Part shown: positions 1 to 5,314 of the stretch, in pieces
How the letters are laid out: every line of letters begins with the position of its first letter
Numbering within the stretch: position 1 is the stretch's first letter
DNA from: Myxococcales bacterium
GTDB taxonomy: Bacteria > Myxococcota_A > Polyangia > Polyangiales > Polyangiaceae
Length of the DNA: 6,928 nucleotides
Assembly (NCBI GenBank): GCA_013298325.1
Contig: JAAFHJ010000261.1
Location: 1 to 6,928 of the forward strand
Direction: 5' to 3'
The notes under the pieces: generated by a model
The model's database searches: none
Seen by the model: only the letters and a program-made list of their open reading frames with translations
Told to the model about the DNA's origin: nothing
Program-made: the position numbers and the translations under genes

Positions 1-540
1 CTGCTCGTCGGTGGGCTCCAGGGCCCGCCTTTTTCGCTGGCCCTCGACCCCTGGGGCGCCCTCCTCGTCAGCCTCCCGTCGGCCGATGCGCGCGGCGAAG
101 CGCTCTACTTCGATCTCCTCGTCGCGCTCGCCTATTTGCGTGCAGACCTCACGCTTGCGGCGCTCGCACCGACCGCCGACGCGCTCCGCTCCCACGTGCG
201 CGCCGCCCTCGACCGGAGCCCCGAACTACTCGCTTTCATTGACCCTTCCGAGCAGGAACCGGTCAACCAGATCCTCGTTCACGCGGCGCGTGATTGGGCC
301 GGAAAACTGCCCGACGTCGAGACCTGGCTTGCCACGAGCCGCGAAGTCGCACTGCGCGGTGCAGTCACGCTCTGCGGGTCGGTGCAGGATGCACAGATGG
401 CGCTCGGCGGCGTCCACAACGGCACCGGCCACCCGGCCCTCGCGCGCCTGTTCCCGTGGTTCGTCGGAGCCGAGCACGGCGAGCTCCGCAAGCGGCTGAA
501 GGTCGCCCTCCCCGGCCCCGACGCGACCATCACCCTGTAG
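1..540 (+). CDS. Hypothetical protein, C-terminal part (5' end outside window)
   Basis: The frame is open from the first base and ends at TAG 538-540, giving 179 residues of a longer protein. It is read as coding because third codon positions are strongly G/C and the composition looks like a soluble, mostly helical protein rich in Ala, Leu, Arg and Asp. An overlapping + frame here gives a Ser/Arg-rich product typical of a shadow. I do not recognise a family. Visible landmarks are a run starting LDPWGALLVSLP near the window edge, a stretch with LLAFIDPSEQEPVNQIL at about residues 76-92, a Cys in AVTLCGSVQDA, and a Trp-containing LARLFPWFVGAEH near the C-terminus. No membrane span or metal motif is evident. 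A TTG at 136 could be an internal start, but the frame upstream of it is equally good coding sequence, so the gene probably begins outside. It converges on cyaY with a 5-bp gap and no clear terminator. Confidence 0.75.
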   Translation: MLVGGLQGPPFSLALDPWGALLVSLPSADARGEALYFDLLVALAYLRADLTLAALAPTADALRSHVRAALDRSPELLAFIDPSEQEPVNQILVHAARDWAGKLPDVETWLATSREVALRGAVTLCGSVQDAQMALGGVHNGTGHPALARLFPWFVGAEHGELRKRLKVALPGPDATITL

Positions 541-545
541 GCAAT

Positions 546-857
546 TTAGAGGGAAATCCCGGCGTTTTCGTGGACGATGCGCTTGACCGTGGCGAAGAAT
601 TCTTCGCCGCGCCCCTTGTCGTCGAGCCAGGAGGCGCCGTCGTAGGCGAAGTGCCAAGCGCGGTCTTTCGCGGCGAGCCAGAGCTGCTTCGTCGGTCGCT
701 GGGTGTTGACGATGCAGCGGAGTCCGCTGGCGAAGGTGATCGTGATCACGTCGCCGGCCCGCTCGCAGTCGACCTGGTCGGGGTCGATCTCGGCGAAGAG
801 GTCCTCGAGGGCACGGAGGGTCTTCTTCGCAGTCGCTTCGTAGTCGAAGTCGGTCAT
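546..857 (-). CDS. cyaY: CyaY, bacterial frataxin / iron-sulfur cluster assembly regulator
   Basis: A 103-residue protein of the usual CyaY length. Bacterial frataxins are cytosolic iron-binding proteins that bind the IscS desulfurase and modulate Fe-S cluster assembly. The sequence shows an acidic first helix (DFDYEATAKKTLRALEDLFAEID, residues 3-25), a beta-rich core (residues 36-62) with the family hallmark VNTQRPTKQLWLAA at about 50-63, then the aromatic stretch WHFAYDGASW at 68-77, and a final helix carrying GEEFFATVKRIV at 84-95. ATG at 857-855 is preceded by a modest purine-rich AAAGAG four bases upstream. The stop is TAA at 548-546. It lies 21 bp downstream of apaG, so the two are probably one transcriptional unit. 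It is the last - strand gene and meets the + strand gene tail to tail. An 18-bp perfect DNA palindrome (591-608) lies in the part encoding GEEFFA. Confidence 0.9.
   Translation of the reverse strand: MTDFDYEATAKKTLRALEDLFAEIDPDQVDCERAGDVITITFASGLRCIVNTQRPTKQLWLAAKDRAWHFAYDGASWLDDKGRGEEFFATVKRIVHENAGISL
591..608. repeat. 18-bp perfect palindrome inside cyaY
   Basis: GGCGAAGAATTCTTCGCC is its own reverse complement. It encodes Gly-Glu-Glu-Phe-Phe-Ala of CyaY. The palindrome depends on using GAA rather than GAG twice. It lies about 50 bp beyond the stop of the converging + strand gene. There is no T-tract, so it is not a standard terminator. Confidence 0.6.
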
Positions 858-878
858 CGGGCTCTTTCTAGCGATGGA

Positions 879-1268
879 TCAATTGAGACGGAGCGGAAGC
901 TCCAACGTAAACGGTGCGATCGCCGCCTCGAAGACGGTGCCGTCGGGGCGATACATCTGGTAGGCGCCGCGCATCTCACCGCGGGGGGTCTCGAGGACAC
1001 AACCGCTTGTATATTCGAAAGCTTCTCCCGGCTGGAGGAGCGGCTGCTTGCCGACGACGCCCGGCCCGCGGACCTCCTCCACCTTCCCGCTTCCATCGGT
1101 GATGATCCAGTGGCGGCTACGAAGCTGCGCAGGCGCATCGCCCGAATTTTCAATGCGTATTTTGTAGGAAAATACGTAGTGATGAGCGGTCGGCGACGAC
1201 TGCTCGGGGATGTAGTTCGACTCGACGTGGACGGCGATTCCCGAGGTCTTTGCGGCGCTCTTCGGCAT
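879..1268 (-). CDS. apaG: ApaG protein (DUF525 family)
   Basis: A 129-residue protein, matching the usual ApaG length of about 125. ApaG is a single fibronectin-III-like beta-sandwich domain. Its biochemical role is unsettled; it is linked genetically to cobalt/magnesium phenotypes and sits beside apaH in enterobacteria. Family hallmarks are clear: the early VFSYKIRIEN strand, RSRHWIITDGSG, then GPGVVGKQPLLQPGE followed directly by AFEYTSG, and LETPRGEMRGAYQM, with a late MYRPDG loop. ATG 1268-1266 is the only start that gives the standard N-terminus. It has no close Shine-Dalgarno; a GAGGGAAAG lies about 18 nt upstream, just after a GC-rich hairpin (1291-1306). The gene is 55 bp downstream of the sigma-54 activator and 21 bp upstream of cyaY. 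No apaH is next to it here. Confidence 0.93.
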   Translation of the reverse strand: MPKSAAKTSGIAVHVESNYIPEQSSPTAHHYVFSYKIRIENSGDAPAQLRSRHWIITDGSGKVEEVRGPGVVGKQPLLQPGEAFEYTSGCVLETPRGEMRGAYQMYRPDGTVFEAAIAPFTLELPLRLN

Positions 1269-1290
1269 GGGCGACCGATAGCGGCGCTTT

Positions 1291-1306
1291 CCCTCGCCGG
1301 CAAGGG
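1291..1306. repeat. GC-rich inverted repeat between the regulator gene and apaG
   Basis: On the - strand the 16 bases CCCTTGCCGGCGAGGG form an inverted repeat with 7 of 8 Watson-Crick pairs plus one G-T. It lies in the 55-bp gap between the regulator stop and the apaG start. It could be an RNA hairpin that tunes read-through into apaG, or a small REP-like element. There is no U-tract, so it is not called as a terminator. Confidence 0.4.
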
Positions 1307-1323
1307 GCGTGGGCCTGCGTCGC

Positions 1324-2685
1324 TCAGGAGAGCGCGTAGCGCTTGAGCTTCTCGTAGAGGGTGCGGAGGCCGATCCCGAGGTGGGCCGCCGCCGCCTTGC
1401 GGTTTCCGCCGACCGCCTGGAGAACCTTTGAAATTTGCTGGCGTTCAAGCGCCTCCAGAGGGAGGAGTTCGTCGCGCCCCCCCGGCGACGGCGGAGGCGC
1501 GGCTGCGGCCGGGCGCCCATCGCTAACCAAGCCGAGCGCGAGCGCATTGAGGTGGGGCCCGTCGGCGAGGATTTTTGCGCGTTCGAGGAGGTTTCGGAGT
1601 TCACGAATGTTCCCCGGGAACGGGGCCGCCAGCAGGGCCTGCTCGGCATCCTCGGTAAGCGCGAAGGAAGGCCCGAGGAGGCGTCGTGCAAGTGGGAGCA
1701 GGTCTTCACGACGGTCACGGAGCGCGGGAAGCGCGATCGGAAATACGGCGAGCCGGTGATAGAGATCTTCGCGAAAACGCCCTTCCGTGACGAGCGTCCG
1801 AAGGTCGCGATGGGTCGCGGAAATCCAACGAACATCGACGGTAAGGGTCCGCCCAGAACCGAGCCGCTCAAAAGCCTTTGTCTCAATGACTCGCAGAAGT
1901 TTCGCCTGGGTGGCTGGCGAGAGTTCGCCGACTTCGTCGAGGAAGAACGTTCCTCCGTGGGCCTGTTCAATGCGCCCTTTCCGGGCAGCGACCGCCCCGG
2001 TAAACGCCCCTTTTTCGTGACCGAAGAGTTCACTTTCGAGGAGAGACTCGGTCAGCGATGCACAGTTTATCGCAACAAATTCGGAAGACTTGCGCGAACT
2101 ATTCCGGTGAACGAACTGGGCAGCAACGTCTTTTCCGGTGCCGCTTTCGCCTTGGAGAAGGACGGTGGCTGAAGTGCTTGCGACCTTCCGAAGCGCACTC
2201 ACGACCGGCAGCATGGCTGGGGCGCCGTAGGTGAGCGCCATTTCTTCTTCCCGATCGCCGCTCGCTCTTCTGCCTCTCGTGGCCGGCGACGGCGGTCCCC
2301 CTCTCGCCGGCGCCGCTCCGGAGGCCAAAATCGCGGCGCGTACCCGTTCGCGGAGAACGGCGAGACTCTCTAAAGGCTTTTGCAAATAATCAAAGGCACC
2401 TTTTCGCATCGCCTCGACGGCATTTGGGACGTCCCCAAACGCGGTAAGCACGATCACTGGCGTCTCCGGGAAGCGCAGACGCGTCGCCGCGAGAACCTCC
2501 ATGCCGGACGCGCCCGGCATGCGCAGATCGGTGAGAATGACGTCAAAAGGATCGGCACTTTCAGCAATGATTTTCAGCGCCTGTGCCCCATCGATCGCCA
2601 GCACGACGTCGTGCTCGCGGGCAAGCGCATCGCGCAGGAACAGGCGGACGCCGTCATCATCTTCGGCAACAAGGATTCGCGTCAT
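1324..2685 (-). CDS. NtrC-family sigma-54-dependent response regulator
   Basis: A 453-residue cytoplasmic activator with the full three-domain layout. The receiver domain (about 1-118) has the acidic pocket (D9, D10), phospho-acceptor Asp53 in LTDLRMPG, Thr81 and Lys103 in QKP. A Pro/Arg-rich linker covers about 121-150. The AAA+ domain (about 153-375) has Walker A GESGTGKD at 179-186, an intact sigma-54-contacting GAFTGA loop at 226-231, Walker B GGTFFLDEV at 244-252, the FREDLYHRL segment at 304-312, and a PFPGNIRELRN lid motif at 355-365. A Fis-type helix-turn-helix lies at about 413-450 (GGNRKAAAAHLGIGLRTLYEKLKRY). All residues expected for ATP hydrolysis and open-complex formation are present, so it should act at -24/-12 promoters when phosphorylated. 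ATG 2685 has GGAGG five bases upstream and overlaps the kinase stop (ATGA, 2682-2685). The kinase just upstream is the obvious partner. The layout resembles ZraSR/AtoSC/HydHG-type systems; the target genes are not known. Confidence 0.96.
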   Translation of the reverse strand: MTRILVAEDDDGVRLFLRDALAREHDVVLAIDGAQALKIIAESADPFDVILTDLRMPGASGMEVLAATRLRFPETPVIVLTAFGDVPNAVEAMRKGAFDYLQKPLESLAVLRERVRAAILASGAAPARGGPPSPATRGRRASGDREEEMALTYGAPAMLPVVSALRKVASTSATVLLQGESGTGKDVAAQFVHRNSSRKSSEFVAINCASLTESLLESELFGHEKGAFTGAVAARKGRIEQAHGGTFFLDEVGELSPATQAKLLRVIETKAFERLGSGRTLTVDVRWISATHRDLRTLVTEGRFREDLYHRLAVFPIALPALRDRREDLLPLARRLLGPSFALTEDAEQALLAAPFPGNIRELRNLLERAKILADGPHLNALALGLVSDGRPAAAAPPPSPGGRDELLPLEALERQQISKVLQAVGGNRKAAAAHLGIGLRTLYEKLKRYALS

Positions 2686-4184
2686 CCGTTCCTCCGCGGG
2701 AGAGACAGGCGAAAACGGGCGCCCGGAATGCCGGAGCGGTTCTCAGCGGTGAGCGTCCCGCCGTGCTGGTGGGCGATGCGACGGGCGATCGCGAGCCCCA
2801 GGCCGGTGCCCCGCGTGCATGTCGTGAAGAAGGGCTCGAAGAGCGCTTCGTGGTCGCCGGGCCCAGCAAATTTACGGGGAGCGGCGTCGCGCGAGGCGGT
2901 CACAGGGAGGCCGGGACCGTCGTCGCACACCTCGATCACGACTCCGTCGGCCTCCGAAACGATGGTCACCTCGACGCTCGCATGGGCGGCCAAGACGGCG
3001 TTTTCAAGAAGATTTCCGAGGGCGCACGCGACTCGCGCACCGTCAACCACAAGACGTACCGAAGCCGCCTCCGGCGCAAGGACGATTTGCCCGCGCTCGG
3101 CGGGCGAGAGCCGTTCGGTTGCCGCGGCGAACAGCGCAGCGATGGTGACCTCCGCGCAGTCCAACGGGGCGTCGCGGACGAACGCAAGCAGCGCCGCGGT
3201 GAGTCGCTCCATGCGCGTCGCTTCGGCGATCACGCGGGCGACGCGATCCCGGGAAGCACCCGTAACTTCATTCGTTTCCTCGAGATCTTCGGCAAGGAGC
3301 TGCGCATGCCCTTTGAGCGACGCGAGCGGGTTTCGGAGTTCGTGGGCCATCACCGCAGACATTTCCCCAAGGGCGAGCAGGCGCCGCTGGGCCTCCGCCT
3401 GGGAGGCGGTCCGTGCGGCGGTATGAATGTATTTTACAATCATTGCGGCGCTCCCGAGGAGAACAAGGACCGCAAAGGCGCCGACGAACGCCGCGCGCGT
3501 GAGCGTCCCGCGCAACGCCGTAGCGACGTGCGGGGTGAACTCGACGACCAGCAGGGGCGGGTCGCGACGAGGACCTTGCTGAGGTGGTCCCGCCATCGGC
3601 GGACGCCCCGCGGGCCGGCGGAAACTCGGCTGCACGATGCGCACCCCCTGGTCGGCGACCCGAAACGAAGGCGCCGCGTCCTCAAGCCGCCCGAGGTGGG
3701 GCGCCCCCGCAGCGAAGACCTCGCGCGTGCCCGGCCGCTCGTCGAAGGGTGCCCCCGCGAGCAAATTTGCAGGCGGGCGATCCGCCGGCGGTCGCGAACG
3801 GACGGGGCCGCGTTGTAGCGGGCCCGCCGTCTCTCGCGACGCCTCGTCTGGGCGATCCGCCGGCGGTCGCGAACGGACGGGCCCTTCCATAAACCCAATG
3901 TAGGTTACACCTTCCGGCCGAAACTTCTCCAACAGGCCTTGCAGCTTCACGTCTGACGTTGGTCGTTCGAGGTTGTCGTCGATCGCGCGGACGATCGCCT
4001 CCGCTTCGCCGCGGAGGAGCGCCTGGGAGGCCCCTTGAAGGCCCAACGCCGTCGTTGCCGTCGTCGCGACGAGCAAAATTGCCGCGACGAGCGCCAACAG
4101 CACCGCGCCACGAGCCGCGCGGTCCCAAGGGGTAGCGGGTGCCACGAAGAGTATGCTGGCACGTTGGAGGAGGGTACCGAACAA
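2682..4184 (-). CDS. Membrane sensor histidine kinase with large extracytoplasmic domain
   Basis: About 500 residues from TTG 4184. A short N-terminus is followed by TM1 (about 27-48), an extracytoplasmic domain of about 180 residues, TM2 (about 231-250), the phospho-acceptor helix with H-box MAHELRNP (His281), and an HATPase_c domain. That domain has N-box LGNLLENA (N391/N395), G1 DDGPG (421-425), F-box FEPFF (449-453) and G2 GTGLGLA (459-465). All catalytic boxes are intact. Only about 30 residues separate TM2 from His281, so there is no room for a HAMP or PAS domain. The sensor domain shows no family I recognise. It is interrupted by Pro/Arg-rich tracts and a duplicated 12-residue segment (101-112 and 126-137). 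Start choice: TTG 4184 has GGGAGG seven bases upstream. GTG 4202 overlaps the upstream stop (GTGA) but has no Shine-Dalgarno. GTG 4232 is also possible. Its stop overlaps the regulator start by 4 bp, so this is a cognate pair. Confidence 0.93.
   Translation of the reverse strand: MFGTLLQRASILFVAPATPWDRAARGAVLLALVAAILLVATTATTALGLQGASQALLRGEAEAIVRAIDDNLERPTSDVKLQGLLEKFRPEGVTYIGFMEGPVRSRPPADRPDEASRETAGPLQRGPVRSRPPADRPPANLLAGAPFDERPGTREVFAAGAPHLGRLEDAAPSFRVADQGVRIVQPSFRRPAGRPPMAGPPQQGPRRDPPLLVVEFTPHVATALRGTLTRAAFVGAFAVLVLLGSAAMIVKYIHTAARTASQAEAQRRLLALGEMSAVMAHELRNPLASLKGHAQLLAEDLEETNEVTGASRDRVARVIAEATRMERLTAALLAFVRDAPLDCAEVTIAALFAAATERLSPAERGQIVLAPEAASVRLVVDGARVACALGNLLENAVLAAHASVEVTIVSEADGVVIEVCDDGPGLPVTASRDAAPRKFAGPGDHEALFEPFFTTCTRGTGLGLAIARRIAHQHGGTLTAENRSGIPGARFRLSLPRRNG
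2691..2695 (-). promoter_or_regulatory. Ribosome binding site of the response regulator
   Basis: GGAGG lies five bases upstream of ATG 2685, inside the end of the kinase gene. It fixes the regulator start at the ATGA overlap. Confidence 0.7.
3775..3806. repeat. 32-bp direct repeat, copy 1, inside the kinase gene
   Basis: This stretch is identical over 32 bases to 3850-3881. The offset is 75 bp, exactly 25 codons, so both copies are read in the same frame as GPVRSRPPADRP. The core CCGCCGGCGG is a perfect 10-bp palindrome flanked by CGA and TCG with a one-base bulge, so each copy could fold as a hairpin. The bases between and around the copies are unrelated. Confidence 0.9.
3850..3881. repeat. 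32-bp direct repeat, copy 2, inside the kinase gene
   Basis: Second perfect copy of the element at 3775-3806, separated from it by 43 bp. It encodes the first of the two Pro/Arg-rich segments in the sensor domain (kinase residues 101-112). Confidence 0.9.
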
Positions 4185-4191
4185 CGAATCG

Positions 4192-4197
4192 CCTCCC
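4192..4197 (-). promoter_or_regulatory. Ribosome binding site supporting the TTG start of the kinase
   Basis: GGGAGG lies seven bases upstream of TTG 4184. Neither upstream alternative (GTG 4202, GTG 4232) has such a site, which favours the TTG start despite the GTGA overlap at 4199-4202. Confidence 0.5.
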
Positions 4198-4198
4198 G

Positions 4199-5314
4199 TC
4201 ACCCGGCGACGCGGGAAACGAACCACACGCACCCAAGGAGGGCCGTTCCCGTCGCAAGAACGCGAAGCGCCTGGCGCTGTTGCTCGGGTTTGAGCGCCCG
4301 GTGGACGGCGAGCCCGAGAGCGAGGAGCGGCACCACGACCGCGAGTTGGCCGAGCTCAATGCCGGCATTGAACCCGAAAACGCTCGCCGCACGCCCCGCC
4401 CCGCCGACCTGCATCTCCGCAAGCGCTCCGGCGAAGCCGAGGCCGTGAACGAGCCCGCACGCGAAAACGATCGCGCCACGCACCGCGACCGTGCGGGTCA
4501 AAGTGGGCCCGCCGTCCCACAAATTTGCCGCGGCGGCACCGATTACCGTGGCGGCGATGAGCGCCTCTACGAGCACCGGCGGAATTCGGGCGAGACCGCC
4601 GACCCCGGCCAGCGCGAGCACAAGCGCGACGCTATGAGCCGCCGTAAAGGCCGTAAGAACGCCAAGTATCGCACGGAAGGGGCGCGGTCTGCGTGCAACG
4701 CCGAGAAGAACCGTGAGCAGAAAAAGGAGGTGATCGAACCCACTGCAAATGTGGGAGAATCCGAGCTGAAAAAAGTCGAGAAACAGGTGGTATTTGGAGC
4801 GAAAGAAGGCGTGCGTCGGCGCCGAAGGCCGCAGAACCGCCGCTTCGTTCTCCGGGTGCGGACCTCCTTTCCCTCGCGAGGCACGAATGGTGAGTTGACG
4901 CTCGTCTTCGGCCGCTCCAAACAGATCTGTTTCGACGCGAACATCGACCGGTTCGACGGAAAAATCGGCCTTAAATAGCAGCGTCACATGCCGATGATCG
5001 TCGGCCTCGGCGCGGGCCATCACGGGGACGAAGACCCCGCATTCACCGCCGTGAAATAGACGAAATCTTCGACCTGTTTCTGCAAGCAATTCTGTCTGAT
5101 GAGTCCCGATTTCTGAATCAGAGAGATGGCCATCCCGGTCGTCGTCGTTCCGAGCGTCGAGGACAGCCGCCGGGACGGAGAGAACAACAAAGGCCGATTT
5201 TCCCAGTACATTTACCGTACCCTGCTGGGCAGGCATCATGTGGGCGTGCGCGCTCCGCGGGAGCGCGAGCGCACCCACAAGCAGAATCGCAAGGAGAATC
5301 GGCCACACCTTCAA
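4199..5314 (-). CDS. HupE/UreJ-family membrane protein with secreted N-terminal domain
   Basis: About 371 residues from TTG 5314. A signal peptide (about 1-24, ending PRSAHA before HMMPAQQG) precedes a soluble extracytoplasmic domain (about 25-173) and about six membrane helices (starting near 176, 215, 245, 275, 316, 349). The membrane half carries the HupE/UreJ signature: H188-x5-D194-H195 in HICSGFDHLLFLL, His227 in FTAAHSVAL, His290 in GLVHGLGFA, and Glu320 in NAGIELGQ. HupE and UreJ are nickel permeases for hydrogenase and urease. This longer type with a secreted domain is widespread and its substrate is mostly unknown. No hydrogenase or urease gene is visible here. The secreted domain contains DDDRDGHLSDSE (57-68), a canonical EF-hand loop. 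TTG 5314 has AAGGG nine bases upstream and overlaps the YHYH stop (TTGA). TTG 5335 lacks a ribosome site and spoils the signal-peptide start. The likely role is import or envelope handling of a divalent metal, which is an inference. Confidence 0.88.
   Translation of the reverse strand: MKVWPILLAILLVGALALPRSAHAHMMPAQQGTVNVLGKSAFVVLSVPAAVLDARNDDDRDGHLSDSEIGTHQTELLAETGRRFRLFHGGECGVFVPVMARAEADDHRHVTLLFKADFSVEPVDVRVETDLFGAAEDERQLTIRASRGKGGPHPENEAAVLRPSAPTHAFFRSKYHLFLDFFQLGFSHICSGFDHLLFLLTVLLGVARRPRPFRAILGVLTAFTAAHSVALVLALAGVGGLARIPPVLVEALIAATVIGAAAANLWDGGPTLTRTVAVRGAIVFACGLVHGLGFAGALAEMQVGGAGRAASVFGFNAGIELGQLAVVVPLLALGLAVHRALKPEQQRQALRVLATGTALLGCVWFVSRVAG

Noticed and set aside
11..499. Second + strand frame overlapping the first gene
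   Set aside because: Ser/Arg/Pro-rich composition typical of an out-of-frame reading. The frame ending at 540 has better codon structure and is open from the window edge.
501..528. GGTCGC...GCGACC inverted repeat at the end of the + strand gene
   Set aside because: Six-base arms with a 16-base loop and no T-tract, within coding sequence of high GC. Expected by chance.
551..570. Small GGGA-AA-TCCC hairpin followed by TTTT, as terminator of the + strand gene
   Set aside because: The stem is only four base pairs and the T-run is separated and short. Too weak to call.
294..1346. Long + strand open frame opposite cyaY and apaG
   Set aside because: Low-complexity Arg/Ala-rich translation; both opposing genes are well recognised. 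Treated as a shadow.
879..2033. - strand frame extending apaG far upstream, as if fused to another protein
   Set aside because: The extra part is an Arg/Ser-rich shadow of the sigma-54 activator gene. The ApaG domain starts cleanly at ATG 1268.
2583..3818. Long open frame on the + strand opposite the kinase gene
   Set aside because: The product is Arg/Gly-rich with no domain, and the antisense kinase frame has all catalytic motifs. It is a high-GC shadow.
3775..3881. CRISPR-like pattern of 32-bp repeats with a 43-bp spacer
   Set aside because: There are only two copies, both read in frame as part of an intact kinase gene, and no third repeat or cas gene is present.
4199..5314. Calling the permease a hydrogenase- or urease-dedicated nickel transporter (hupE/ureJ)
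   Set aside because: No hydrogenase or urease genes are visible, and the large secreted domain sets this type apart, so no gene symbol was assigned.
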